Source: Symbiodinium kawagutii | Lineage: Eukaryota; Sar; Dinophyceae; Suessiales; Symbiodiniaceae | DNA: 64,000 nucleotides | Assembly (NCBI GenBank): GCA_009767595.1 | Contig: VSDK01012156.1 | Span: 160,075-224,074, forward strand | Reading direction: 5' to 3' | In this document: positions 45,113 through 56,620 of the stretch, in pieces | Layout of the letters: every line of letters begins with the position of its first letter | How positions within the stretch are numbered: position 1 is the first letter of the stretch | Translations under genes and position numbers: made by a program | The notes under the pieces: generated by a model | The model's database searches: none | Seen by the model: the letters and a program-made list of their open reading frames with translations, nothing else | What the model was told of the DNA's origin: nothing

Positions 45113-45173
45113 GACGGCCATGCACACAACGAGGTCTGAGGTGCCGAGCGGCCAGGTGACCTGGCGCGCGTGA
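45113..45173 (+). CDS. AMT: AMT exon 16: C-terminus and stop
   Basis: After TGCCCCCAG|G. Completes Arg, then TAMHTTRSEVPSGQVTWRA and TGA at 45171-45173. GC-biased codons. A GTGACC donor at 45156 is an alternative that would extend the gene into later exons. Confidence 0.55.
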
Positions 45174-45199
45174 AATCAGATGGTCGTCATAGTATTAGT

Positions 45200-45650
45200 G
45201 TTATATGGCTATGGGCTATGGGTCAATATTAAGCAACCAACCAATGGTTAACTACTTGGTTAATGATTAATAGTAAGGGATAACAACCAACAATAGTAGT
45301 GGACATACCACCTATATGGCTATGGGTCAAGCAGTTAACCAACCAACAACAATGGTCAACTGGCTGGTGAATGGTTGATAATAGGGGATAATAGCCAACA
45401 ATAGTAGGGGATATACCAGCTATATGGCGAGCTGGGTCAATAATTTAACCAACCAATAATAGCTGGCTAATGGTTAATAATAAGGGAGAATAACTAACAG
45501 TTATAGGGGATATATACCAACTATACATGGCTATGGGTCAAGCAGTTAACCAACCAATAATGGAGGATAATGACCAGCAATAATAAGGGAAAGCAATGGT
45601 TAACGACAGGGGAACCAGGGGTAGGGGGTTTTGACCCATAGCCATATAGG
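45200..45650 (+). repeat. Tandem cluster of four family 2 elements
   Basis: TATATGGCTATGGGTCAAGC-like arms recur at about 45204, 45312, 45420 and 45523. Each is followed by AACCAACCAAYAATRG and GGGGATAATRRCCARCAATA, and the last closes with GGTTTTGACCCATAGCCATA. Begins about 30 bp after the AMT stop codon. Confidence 0.85.
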
Positions 45651-47172
45651 GTTTCTATTGATATCCTTTAAGTAACATGAACATTTAACCATATTTATAA
45701 CCATAAATGAGTATGTTTATTAAATGATATCCTTTGGCAATAATATTACACCCATATATCACCATGTACAACCATAGTATATTATCATATAAATCAATAG
45801 CAAATGAAATTTAGATGTAAATGAAATGTTTAAATCATACTATGATTGAGTTCTGGTTATTAATGAAGAGCATGAAAATTGAATTCATGACTTAATCATT
45901 AAGGATTGGTAATCAATTTTAATCATAGTTTTACACAACATGGAGGATTTTGATATGATTAAAATTTGTTTTATAATAGATGAAGTTCAAATTGCATTTT
46001 GATGATAACGGTTTAATTGAACACATTTTTCATCTATTTCATGTTTAATGCTTTGTATAGATGATAATATGGCTATGGGTCAAGCAGTTAAGCAGCCAAT
46101 AACGGGGGATAAATATTGAAAACAATGGTTAATGACAGTATAGGGGAAACAGGGGTACAGGGTCTTGACCCACTGCCATTTGATTAAAACCAAGTTGATT
46201 ATATCAATGACTATATTAATGGTGATACTTCATGATGATATGGTTCTACTTACTTGATGACAATATTGCTAGTACCAATATGATTGTATGGGTTTATACA
46301 AACTATATGTTAATCATGAATAACCCATTACTACCAATAATATGATAGTAAGAAGATGGGTTTGCAATGATGATTATATTGCAGGAATTACTTATGGGTT
46401 TATAATGATATAATTCATACGGTTTGATTGATGGGTGGTATTGATGAATTTGGCTAATAATTAGTTAGTTAATAGAGACTAATATGGGTTAATAATGATA
46501 CTGCGCTTGATTGAAGCCTGAGCAAAGGTGATGTCTGGATGTGCTTTTCAACTGGAAGTTTTTTCAGACTCAACTTGCAATCCTAGAGTGAATTCAGGAT
46601 TTTTGAGCAGCGAACGACTGTTGATAGATCATCATGAGGCTTCTGCAGTATTGTAGATACAGTAGCTGATATTGTGTATCTAAATGTGCGTGCATATGCT
46701 TACATTACGTGTGTCCTACAACCTCCGCTATACATATGCATATCCCATATACTGTACCTATGTGTGCTCTGTATTCCTACAATACATGCTCCCTGTAGAT
46801 GCATGAAGGAATACAGACATAAAATGTAATGTACATACATATATATATATATATTTGTACATATGCATGGAATTGTCGGAGCCTTCTTGACAATAGTCAC
46901 TTCTGGCGGGCAAGTGTCCAAACATCGCGACTGAAAACTGCTATTCGAGGATTGCCCTGGTTAATTGGTCAGATTTGTTTATGGCGTTGGGTGATATTCA
47001 TAATATCCTTATCTGGTTGATGGATGTGAATGATACTTCATCATTGAATGGTTAATGATAGCTGCTTTGTGGTTTCAAGACGTTTTCTTGATATTCAACC
47101 AACTGGGATGACTCTACACTGGGATGACTCGCATCCATCATTTTGGGATGAGGCAACTCTCACCACCAGCAG
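45651..47172. other. AT-rich intergenic or intronic region
   Basis: Very AT-rich, with TTTATAATGATA-type words, a family 2 element at 46070 and TATATA runs near 46838. No coding signal. Confidence 0.5.
46070..46182 (+). repeat. Palindromic element, family 2
   Basis: ATATGGCTATGGGTCAAGCA, GGGGGATAAATATTGAAAAC, ending GGTCTTGACCCACTGCCATT. Confidence 0.8.
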
Positions 47173-47259
47173 TCCTTACAGCGACGTGTCGCCCAGGTCA
47201 CCGTGTGTCGCGGTGCCTGCTGCAGAAAGAGCTGCCGCAATGGAACCGGCACCGCTCAG
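47173..47259 (+). CDS. Unassigned exon candidate
   Basis: Between CCACCAGCAG and GCTCAG|GTGGTG. Two frames are GC3-rich. One reads SLQRRVAQVTVCRGACCRKS (phase 0/0). The other reads SPYSDVSPRSPCVAVPAAER. The second looks like a Ser/Pro linker, the first a Cys-rich segment. Unknown gene. Confidence 0.35.
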
Positions 47260-47327
47260 GTGGTGTAACGATCCCCAGGATCTGCACAACGCGCCGAGAT
47301 TTGTTGGTTGAATGATTTTTAACCATC

Positions 47328-47455
47328 ACTTGGCTATGGGTCAAGCAGTTAACCAACCAATGATGGGGGATAACAACCAACAATCATAGGGAAAAAAATG
47401 GTTAATGATAGGGGAACCAGGGGTACGAGGTGAACTGACCCACAGCCATTTAACC
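47328..47455 (+). repeat. Palindromic element, family 2
   Basis: TTGGCTATGGGTCAAGCAGT, GGGGGATAACAACCAACAAT, GGTACGAGGTGAACTGACCC, ACAGCCATT. Confidence 0.8.
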
Positions 47456-47523
47456 AACAATGAGTGAAGGGGTTGGTAAACCAAGCCTTGAGGGGTTAGT
47501 AACTAGGGTTCAGTGATGGTCAT

Positions 47524-47637
47524 ATGGCGAGCTGGGTCAATCTTAACCAACTTTCATGGGGGATAATCACCAATGATAAGGAAAACAATGGTTAATGATA
47601 GGGAAATCAGGGACTGAGGGTTTTGACCCATAGCCAT
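47524..47637 (+). repeat. Palindromic element, family 2
   Basis: ATGGCGAGCTGGGTCAATCT, GGGGGATAATCACCAATGAT, GGTTTTGACCCATAGCCATT. Confidence 0.8.
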
Positions 47638-47842
47638 TTGTTGGTTGAATGACTCCATGAATTTTTGATCCGCATTTTTTTGCAACATTAAGCATCACTT
47701 AACCATTAACCATCACTTAACCATCGGTGCACCATCAGCTAACCATTGATGAAGCATCACTTAACCGTTGTTTATCCAGCTAATCAACCAGCTAATCAAC
47801 CAGTTCCAATGAATTTCTGGGAAAACTGCAGCACCTTTGTAG

Positions 47843-47920
47843 GTCTTCCGCAAAGTTTCGGATTGGACCGTGGCAGCCGACCGAGAGAAGTGTAACCACC
47901 GATGTTGCCAGGGGTCGTTG
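47843..47920 (+). CDS. Unassigned exon candidate (Cys-containing)
   Basis: Between CCTTTGTAG and TCGTTG|GTGGCT. Reads VFRKVSDWTVAADREKCNHR then CCQGSL, phase 0/0. Third positions fairly GC-rich. The frame remains open to 48106, but with poor bias beyond the donor. Unknown gene. Confidence 0.35.
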
Positions 47921-48267
47921 GTGGCTTCCCATTTGGGGGGTTTGTTCCTCTTCTTGATGAAGAGATGTGCGATCATCAACCATCATCAGCCACGACTATC
48001 ATCAACAATCATCAACCTACTCTTCGATGGCTTCCCATTTGGGGTCTGCGAAGGTTCTAGCTTTCATGACGGCTACTCATGGTTCATGGTAAAGGATGGT
48101 CAGTGAAATGCTGGTTGTAGTCGTACAGTGAGAGGGGATGATGAACAAAACCAGCAACAATGAGGGTGGGACCTGCGCACATTTTCTCCAGTGACGCATA
48201 TGGGTTCTGATCATTTGAAGTGCAGAATTTTCTGCGTGCCCTGCGTGCCCTACAGACATGGACAGCG

Positions 48268-48298
<31 letters not shown>

Positions 48299-48299
48299 A
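48268..48299. repeat. (GTT)n microsatellite
   Basis: About ten GTT units. Confidence 0.9.
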
Positions 48300-49078
48300 G
48301 TAGACCTGGACCCACCAGAAAACGAAATTGATTATTTTTTAGATGAGTGAATCCCTCAAATTGATATTTAAAATGAACATGTGAAATTTTACATGAGATT
48401 GATTCACGGACAAGTCCAAGAATATCCAAAGATCATCATTGTGATATTGATATGCCTAAGACCTCAAACAATGATCATCACTGGAAGATGAGTGGGTTCT
48501 TATCATTCATGGATAATCCCATAACATAGTATGACCAACTGATGATTTTGACTTCACGACCTGTGGCAACGTCTCCGTGCTGAAAGAGGAATCTTATTCG
48601 TTGATTGACTCCCTGCAGAGCTCCAGATGTTGCTTGAGACATTCGGTCATCAATAGGGTTACTATCCCTCGGACATCCAACAGGTTAATGTAGCAGCATG
48701 AAGAGAAACCACGCATTGACTATGGCTCATATGAGCACAATGAAAACTCAACTCATTCATAGGTTCATACGGTCAATCAGCCTACTGTAGATCGTGGTTC
48801 CCTTGCTAGGACTGCGGATGAACATGGCTTTGAACTCGACCGCATTGATGATCATGGTATTCTAGATACCATTTTGGTCGTGTTAAACAAGCTTTGCACG
48901 ATGATTCCTATGCAAGTACAGACGGTTGTGTATTGACATCTATCACTACACAAATGTTCTACACTACACCAAGTATTGGTAATATATCACCGCCCATTGG
49001 GTGATACTCTGTTGATACATCACGCTAACTATCCATTGATACACCCCAATGGGTGGATATACTTGGCTGCACCCGCAG

Positions 49079-49288
49079 CCTGCTCGGTTCACATTTCAGC
49101 TGATGGCACGCTGGCCGGAGTGGAGCTACCGGTTCTTCGCGCCTTGCACCGGTTCGTGGAGTCATGACTCGAGTTGTTCGGAACGACGGTCAGCGGTTTC
49201 ACCCACCATCGCTTCCAGCGGGCGTGGTCGGGGATCGACAAGTGGCGCATGGTGGATTTGCACATCTTGGAAAGGCAACATTTCAGGG
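49079..49288 (+). CDS. Unassigned exon candidate with in-frame TGA
   Basis: After CACCCGCAG. One frame reads CSVHISADGTLAGVELPVLR then ALHRFVES, meets TGA at 49165-49167, and continues LELFGTTVSGFTHHRFQRAW then SGIDKWRMVDLHILERQHFR to a GTGCAC donor. Both halves have strong GC3 bias. A second frame (PARFTFQLMARWPEWSYRFF...) crosses the first half without a stop, so two overlapping exons, a pseudogene, or recoding are possible. No family recognised. Confidence 0.35.
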
Positions 49289-49518
49289 TGCACCAGAATC
49301 TGAGTTCATCAAGTCTGATTGTCTTAATTTGAAAGGTCATGAATGGTGACTCATCATGGTCACTTCATGACTCATCGTGCAGTTAAACTTCATCAGAAGG
49401 GGGACATCACTACCATTGCGCAATGACAAATTGGATTGCCAAGGCTTCAATGTGGCAAATTTCACATTTATTTCAGCTTAGCGATATCTGCGTGTGTTCG
49501 TACTTGAGTACAGACGCA

Positions 49519-49622
49519 CACAGATAGATAGATAGATCGATGGATGGATGGATGGATGGATGGATGGATGGATGGATGGACCGACGGGCGGACGGACGGA
49601 CGGATGGACAGATAGATAGATC
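49519..49622. repeat. (GATG)n / (GATA)n microsatellite
   Basis: GATAGATA, then about ten GGAT units, then CGGACGGACGG variants. Confidence 0.9.
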
Positions 49623-49837
49623 AGTCACAGATGCATGTGTATGAAAAGCATGCATCGATATGTGCACGACTCCATGTTGTGATTCCAAGCATTTCCAGCG
49701 GTAGCTCGGCAATGCTGGGGGCCCTAAGCACTCAACGCAGCGCAGCTTCACGGTGAGAAGTTGCCTGAAAATCAATGGCTGTAGCCCTCATCCACCGCTA
49801 TCTCAACCTTGAGAATGGCTGTAGTCCTAGTTGGGTG

Positions 49838-49930
49838 TTTCTTAAAATAGGGGTACCCCCATTGATCCATTGCTAGTCATTTATAGTAACAAACCAACCG
49901 TTTTTGGGGTTCCTAATTTTAAGAATACCC
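49838..49930. repeat. Palindromic element, family 1
   Basis: GGGTGTTTCTTAAAATAGGG, CATTTATAGTAACAAACC, TTGGGGTTCCTAATTTTAAG. Confidence 0.7.
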
Positions 49931-50327
49931 CAGTTGTTTTCACAACTGTTCTACACAACTGCCCCGCCTGGTTCTTGATACCCGGCCACGCCCAAAGAAC
50001 TACACGCACTGACGCACGCCCGAGGGTCCGGTGCTGCACTGCTAGAAGAAAGTGAAAACTGTGCTGAATCTCAGTCAACCCATCACTTCGTTGATTCTTG
50101 CTAGCTATCATTGGCTAGCTATTGCCATCAATGACTATTAGCCAATGACTATTGGCTAATGACTATTGGCCAATGACTGTTAGCCAACTACATCATGGTT
50201 GACATTGAGTCATTGCTGTCATAGTTATCCATGGAAATGGTTGTCATAACAATGTGATGGAAAATTCGACAGCTCCCATGGCCGAAAAGTGATTGCAGCC
50301 AAATCGCAGCAGTAGCATGACCAGCAG

Positions 50328-50398
50328 TGCAGTGGGCACTGGAACGCTGGGCTGACGAGATGCCAAGGGACCTGAGGAACCTGAGATTGAGGAGTTGA
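50328..50398 (+). CDS. Unassigned C-terminal exon candidate
   Basis: After GACCAGCAG. Completes a codon, then QWALERWADEMPRDLRNLRL, RS and TGA at 50396-50398. GC-biased and helical. Possibly the end of the gene whose exons lie at 47-49 kb, but the frames cannot be linked. Confidence 0.3.
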
Positions 50399-50998
50399 GC
50401 CACATGACAGGTACTTACCACAGTTCTTAACCAATGATGTTGCAACAGTCAATTGTCAGTCCAGGAATTACCTGGTGCTATCCAAGTTGTGGCAACTTTG
50501 AGCTCATGGAAACCTGATCTCAACTGGGCATTGCTAACGGCGATGGTAGGAAGAGCCGAGCCAGAGGTATCCCAAAATCTCCGACGCTAAGTAAGGAGCT
50601 GCCAGTCGCCAGGTTGCCGGAACGTCCTCAACTAAAGGCAGTGGCCAGGTTGCTCATGATCAACCATCAAAATAAGTAATGATGTTTGATCAACTATTCA
50701 TAAATGCTAGTGTTTTGCATCAAAAGTTACTACCAACCATTATCAACTATTACCAACCATGATTCTTTATATAGCCGACATGCATAGTTGTCAACCATTA
50801 TCAACACCGGTTGCCAACAGTGACCCATCATTATTTAGCCATTGATTGACATTTATCCATCAATTGATCATTCATCAAGCACTACAAATCAACTAAAAAC
50901 CATCATTACCATTGTATATGCAAAAGTATCATTGACCATAATCAATCATTTTTCACGATGACTAGCGATTACACAATAGTTCTTCATCACCAAAAGTC

Positions 50999-51148
50999 AT
51001 GGACCGCATAGACTTCACCACATGCCTCAGGGACCGCTGGGTTCGAGGAATCTCCGAGGAAGGGCCCCCTTGGATCGCTGCACAAATCACCTCCTACCGT
51101 GCACCGCACGTGGAGACGTGGCGTCCAGGGGCCCATTTTTTCTCATAG
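50999..51148 (+). CDS. Unassigned exon candidate
   Basis: From ATG 50999, the frame reads MDRIDFTTCLRDRWVRGISE, EGPPWIAAQITSYRAPHVET and WRPGAHFFS, with TAG at 51146-51148. GC3 bias is strong. A second frame starting after CCTCAG at 51030 (GPLGSRNLRGRAPLDRC...) is open to a GTAGCC donor near 51185, so the true frame is unresolved. Function unknown. Confidence 0.35.
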   Translation: MDRIDFTTCLRDRWVRGISEEGPPWIAAQITSYRAPHVETWRPGAHFFS

Positions 51149-51647
51149 ATTGGAGCTTCCTACATGTCTCGTGGGCGGGCCATGTAGCCAGTTGTAGGAT
51201 TCCTATGAAATGTGCGAATGATTATTGATTATAGAAGCGTTGTTAAGCTCATGGACAGCTTCCGACGTGTGGTTTTGTCCATGTTATTATGATTACTATT
51301 GTTATTTTCATTATCATTGCTAGTGTTATTGTTTGCCATTTTCAGCCAGTAGTAACACCAGCAAACAATAATCATTGCATACAAACAAGCACTGCCATTA
51401 CTGTTATTATTGCTGCTTGCCATGATCAAAAGAATCATGGTTGATTTGTGAATAACCAGCAGTAATGGCATTACATGTGAATTACCAGTGATTCATGGTT
51501 ATTACTGTTAAAAGAATCATGGTTATTGTGAACAAATCAGCCATAACCAGCAGTAACCATCAGCTGATTCACAGGTGGTCTTTGATGGCTAAGCTTTTTC
51601 GACCTTATCGGTAGGACGCCCAGCTGGATCCTGGCTTGGAGAACCCA

Positions 51648-51755
51648 AAGCTTGGTTTCTGAAAATAGGGAACACCGGAAAAATGGTTGGTTGACCAATA
51701 TGACTTTCTGTATTGGAAGATTTTAGGAGTTCCCAATTTGAAACAACCACCAAAT
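51648..51755. repeat. Palindromic element, family 1 (degenerate)
   Basis: TTGGTTTCTGAAAATAGGGA, GGTTGGTTGACCAATATGAC, GGAGTTCCCAATTTGAAACA ACCACC. Confidence 0.55.
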
Positions 51756-51887
51756 GTTTGATTGCGTTCACGTGAATACTCCGCGAACTTGGTTGATTGA
51801 TGGCTGATTGGTAGTTGCGACACCTCCGGTGTCAGATGTTTTTTTAAAGTGAAACTCAATGATAGAGATCGGCCTATGCTTATCTAT

Positions 51888-52100
51888 ATAATCTAATCTA
51901 ATCTCATATCATCTAATCTGATCTTATCTTATTTTATCCTATCTAATCTAATCTAATCTTACCTTATCCTATCTAATCTAATCTAATCTTACCTTATCTA
52001 ATCTGATTTGATCTACTCTTATTTGATCTAATCTGATTTGATCTAATCTGATTTGATCTAATCTGATTTGATCTTATCTGATTTGATCTAATCCAATCAA
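51888..52100. repeat. Pentamer/decamer array (AATCT, GATTT)
   Basis: ATCTAATCTGATTTGATCTA-type units, about 210 bp, related to the array at 38160. Confidence 0.85.
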
Positions 52101-52119
52101 ATCTAATATTTTCTATGCA

Positions 52120-52221
52120 TCCATGCATCTATCTATCTGTGCATCTACTATGTATCTACGTACCTATCTATCTACCTACCTACCTGCCTACCTGCCTACC
52201 TATCTATCTATCTATCTATCC

Positions 52222-52298
<77 letters not shown>

Positions 52299-52320
52299 CT
52301 ATCCATCTATCCACTATCGA
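52120..52320. repeat. (TATC)n microsatellite
   Basis: CTAC/CTGC variants followed by about 27 CTAT units. Confidence 0.93.
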
Positions 52321-52539
52321 ATATAGAGTTCTGCCATCCACATTTCTCACTTGTTTTTTTGCACGGCCCCAGATCCACAGAGATACGCCTTGATTCACAT
52401 TGAACTGACCACCATCACGAACACCACCGAGCTGAGAAACATGGGCCGTTGTGTTGCTGCGTTGGCTGGGCTGTTGAAGGATGGCTTCTGGTAGGATGGG
52501 ATATCCAAATCATGTATCTATATATTATGTGTATATATA

Positions 52540-52705
52540 TATATACGTATTTACAAAGATAAATACACATATATATATATATATTTACATAGATAAATAA
52601 ACACAAAAGTAAATAAACAAATAAATAGATAAATGAATACATAAATAAACAAATAAATACATAAGTAAATAAATAAGTAAATAAGTAAATAAATAAATAT
52701 AGATG
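52540..52705. repeat. (AT)n and (AAAT)n simple sequence
   Basis: TATATATATA runs followed by AAATAAATA/AAACAAAT repeats. Confidence 0.8.
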
Positions 52706-53696
52706 TGTGATATTTCTGTTTTTATTTTGATCGATCTATGTATATGTAATATATCTCTATATTTATGCGCACATATACAAAATCATTATACCGGCTTTTG
52801 GTTCGGAACTAAGGAGGCCGGAAATCATTCAAGGATCTGTTCCATGAATTTATCAAGCCATACCAGGGCTCCCAGAAGTGAAAGACTTGTAGATTCATCA
52901 AATCCACCTCTTTCAGAGGATACTCTCAGGCCTTTTGGTTGTAAACCCGGTGAGAATCCACTTCACACTCGATTACTGTAATCCCATGGCAGTCTCAAAA
53001 CTCGAGTGAATCCGCAGATGAGGGACCCTTTCTAATCTGGCTTGATACTGCGCAGAAGGATTCTTATGATGGGTGAGGTAATGAGGTTGAGTGCTAGTGG
53101 CAGCCGATATCAATCATCCCGTCATGCAACTTATGCATCATGAATTCACCATCAATGATGGTTTCACCTTGAGTACTATACCAATACTAAGCATTGTACT
53201 TTTCCTTAAATACCATTATCAAGCATTTTCATTTTACTATCAACCACAACAACATCTCTATCAACCATCATTATTCGCTTGGTTTTCTAGTCTGACACCA
53301 CTATAGACTATGATGCCATTGTCACTGATTCTTGACCACTGTCCGGCCAGAGAATTTGCCGCCATCTATCCACCAGCTTGTTGTAGCATTAATCATGAGA
53401 CCAGTGTCATGCCTAGCACCGGTATCCCATCACTATAGCACCATGATGGCACCATTCGCAAGCAACTTGGACCATCAACCTGGACCATCCCCAACAGGCA
53501 GATGATATCTACCCCAGGATGGCTATACCTCCGTGGTATCGCCATTGACCACGGCTTACAACCACTAATGATGATTAACCGTTGCTCAAGCCATCACCAA
53601 TATATATACTAACCACCACCACCAACGACCACCAACCACCACACTGACCACCACACTGACCACCACACTAACCATTACTAACCATTTCTATCCCAG

Positions 53697-53767
53697 CTGA
53701 ATCGGCCAGGTGCGCCGCCGTGTGCTGCGAGGCTCCTCCTTGGATGGCGTGCAAGGCAGGAGCCGAG
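53697..53767 (+). CDS. Unassigned exon candidate (Cys-rich)
   Basis: Between CTATCCCAG and GAG|GTCTGA. After two bases it reads ESARCAAVCCEAPPWMACKA then GAE; four Cys in 23 residues; strong GC3 bias. Exit phase 0 fits the exon at 53965. Looks extracellular. Not assigned to a family. Confidence 0.4.
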
Positions 53768-53877
53768 GTCTGACCATCCGGTGGTGACCGTTGATGGCCG
53801 GGGTCGTGGCTGGTACCACGGGGGCCATGGTGGTGATCCATGGGGCCACAGGGGTTTTGGATCTTAGTGGCATGTTT

Positions 53878-53891
53878 TTTTTTTTTTTTTC
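53878..53891. repeat. Poly-T run
   Basis: About 14 T between two exon candidates; could act as the pyrimidine tract upstream of the exon at 53965. Confidence 0.8.
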
Positions 53892-53964
53892 CGAAATGTT
53901 CATTGAAGGTGTGTCAGTTTCGGTGATGAATCAAGTACCGCGCCACGCGTGTCAAACAGCAGAG

Positions 53965-54077
53965 CCACCGTTGTGGCTGCGGCCCGTTGCGGCAGATTTC
54001 AACCAGCGGTTCATGAACCGCTTCGTGGCCTTTCACCAGGAGGTGTGGAGCGGCTTTCTCCGTGAAGCTTTTTGCAC
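53965..54077 (+). CDS. Unassigned exon candidate
   Basis: After AACAGCAGAG. Reads PPLWLRPVAADFNQRFMNRF, then VAFHQEVWSGFLREAFC, in a strongly GC3-biased frame that is open to a stop at 54156. The upstream frame is also open to 53791. A GTTGTT donor near 54078 is assumed. Aromatic-rich, mostly helical. Function unknown. Confidence 0.4.
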
Positions 54078-54446
54078 GTTGTTTGTTGTGATTCCACCGA
54101 GGATGCTTCAGTTTGGGTCGATCCAATACCGACATGGCTGTGATGAGCAGCAATAATCAGGGAAACAATGGCTAATGATGGGGAACCATGGGTACACAAA
54201 GCTCTGATTTTCAGGGCGGACTGTTGGGTCATACCGACATCGCAAATCATCTCAATTTTGGAAGGTAAACCGGCTGCAATTTGGTTTTTGCAAGTGCACA
54301 GTCTGCATGGGGCTGCGGAATGATGACTGACCGATGGACGAGCTGATCCTCAACTTCCGTAGGAAGTATTAATGTGACTGATCCTGAGCTGCGACAAGGA
54401 CGAAACATCCATTCGCAAGCTGCAAGGGTAGTCATTGGCGGAGAAA

Positions 54447-54549
54447 TGTTGGTTTCTCAAAATAGGGGGCCCAAAAAAATGGTTGGTTTATTACTATAAA
54501 TGACTAGTAATGGATGATTTGGGGGTACCCCTATTTTGAGAAACCACGA
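54447..54549. repeat. Palindromic element, family 1 (near-consensus)
   Basis: GTTGGTTTCTCAA AATAGG, GGGCCCAAAAAAATGGTTGG, TTTATTACTATAAATGACTA, then GGGGGTACCCCTATTTTGAG AAACCACG. One of the cleanest copies. Confidence 0.85.
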
Positions 54550-55323
54550 AATGACTCATTGAGGTGAATATGAAACATTACACAGATTAGTTATGGGAAC
54601 ATGCGTAACTACAAAAGCCATATAGGTATCAATGGGCATGTTTTCATGAATGCAAATATACAAGAATATTCATGTATAGAGTGTTCAACCATTCATGATG
54701 AAATTCGCCATCAATCATTACTTTTGTTTTGAAATGCTTTTTTCAAAGAAAAGTGAATACAGTCCAGTTGCATGACATTTTGGCGAAGACTTCCTTAATT
54801 CGGATCTGATAAGATCAATCCCTCACTATCCTTGCAATCCATTCAACGGACGGTAATACAACCATCCTGTGATGTGATTCTCTTTTGAGTTGGCTACTGG
54901 GGTTGTAAGCGACTTTAAAGGTTTCATATTCATGGTTGTAACCCACATACAGCGATTATTTGTGTACATAAATCTGCAAGGTTACACATAGGCACGTAGA
55001 CGCACACAGGTACATATGATACCTTCATGCAAAGAACCAAACGAATAAATGCACACATTCACACATGCTCACATAATCTCGCATACATAAACAGGGACAT
55101 AGGTACATTTTCAACCAGTTCCATCAACTTCCTCATAATACATGCATGCAATTTGTGGTCGGTGTTTTGGGGTACATCTCTATACATCTATGTTCACCAT
55201 TGGCAAGAAAGATGACCCAATATTCGTTTTTTTTTTTTTTTAAACCAATACAAATGATTCTTCGCCATAAATTCATTGATCCCAAAGACGGTGTTTCTTC
55301 TGTAGTTGAGCCCTTGCCCTCAG

Positions 55324-55394
55324 CCGCGCAAAACGACACCGCAGCTATTTCAAAGCTTGAGCTGAGCGCGTTTTGCCCGCTTGGTGGAGCGAGG
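55324..55394 (+). CDS. Unassigned exon candidate
   Basis: After TTGCCCTCAG. Reads AQNDTAAISKLELSAFCPLG then GAR before GTCATG. GC3-rich, phase 1 in and 0 out. The frame is also open upstream from about 55255 (FIDPKDGVSSVVEPLPSA), so the exon may start earlier. Confidence 0.35.
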
Positions 55395-56620
55395 GTCATG
55401 AGGCCAAGGGGTTGGGGCTGTCATCGGGATGCGCCCCAATCCACTTCTCCGGAGCATCACTAGCGAGGATGTTGAATGGGAAGTCAGAGATATTCAAGGC
55501 TAATGGAAGATCCAGAATTATGGTTGATTAATGATCAACAGTGGGGGACTTATAAGCAACAATAATGGTTAGTGATGGTTGAGTAATGAACGATCCAGCT
55601 GTTCATGAACTAGGCGTTGTTTCCCCAGCTAGCTCAACAGCTTGTGTTGCAGTGTTTGTTCGGAGCTGGATCGCCCAGTACATCATCCCATTTGCCATCA
55701 AATTTATGAGACATGACAACAACTATTGGACCTTTGGTACTTACAGTTCTGTAGATATCTTGGAGTTTGTATTTCCTTGTACCCAACAATCGCGAATATA
55801 TTTTAAAGTCATAAAGGTTTGCCTTCAGTAGTCACGACTCTAGCTGGTTTACAAAAGTCCTCATGACTTTTGACTCTGTGGCAACCAATCAAATCAACCC
55901 ACCAGTCAATAGTGGTGAATGATGATTATAACCATGTTGAAGAGTAGTTGATCAATCATCAACCAACCGACAAACCAACAACACAGGTGTGGCTGGTTTC
56001 TCCAGATATTATAGTACAGTTGATTCTATTATTGATATTGATGGTCAGTTCAACTGCTAGTTTCATGGTCAATCGATTAACGGTCAATTTTGTGAGTTGA
56101 CTCATGGTCAACCCATGGTTAACGAATTAGCCACAAAGATATCACTTATGATACCCTTATTAACCATCAACCATAATTGTTTCGTTACCTAATTGCTTTG
56201 GGTAACCTCATGGTTAATAATCATGGTTCATATGGTTGGTAACCCATGGTTGAATCATTCACTCATCGTTTGTTTATTCCCACGGTCAAGCCTCATTAGC
56301 CACGAGGAACCCTCATGAGCCACGTCAAATGGCCATCATTGTCCACCAGTTCCAACCCCCAGTATTCACCACCCTTATTCACCACCATAATAATCATCAA
56401 CCATGGTTGTTTACGCATCATCCACCACCAGCATTGACAGCTGGAAGTGTTAGCCACCATCATTTGATTATCACCATCATTGAACCAGTATCTAACTATC
56501 ATTAGCCATCATTAACCATCATTAACCATCATTGAACCATCATGAACCATCATTAGCCATCATTACCTATCATCCTTAAGCATCATCAACCACCCCAATC
56601 AACCATCCAACCACCCTTAG

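Larger units (their letters stand above)
15407..45173 (+). other. AMT: Ammonium transporter locus, 16 exons, 634 codons
   Basis: Whole-gene view. The exons below join into a single open frame of 1,905 nt including the stop. The product is an Amt/Mep/Rh-family channel moving ammonium across a membrane, normally a trimer with 11 transmembrane helices. Family landmarks appear in order: [56 protein letters not shown] (first pore His), LGPRKGRF, GWYGFNPGS, GNMESGSAFATG, KLKIDDPVDA, VHGACGMWGV (second pore His). A predicted signal peptide and acidic extension precede helix 1, and a 60-residue Pro/Glu- then basic tail follows helix 11. Donors are a GT/GC/GA mixture. The previous gene ends 754 bp upstream; the next recognised gene starts 13 kb downstream. 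Confidence 0.9.
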
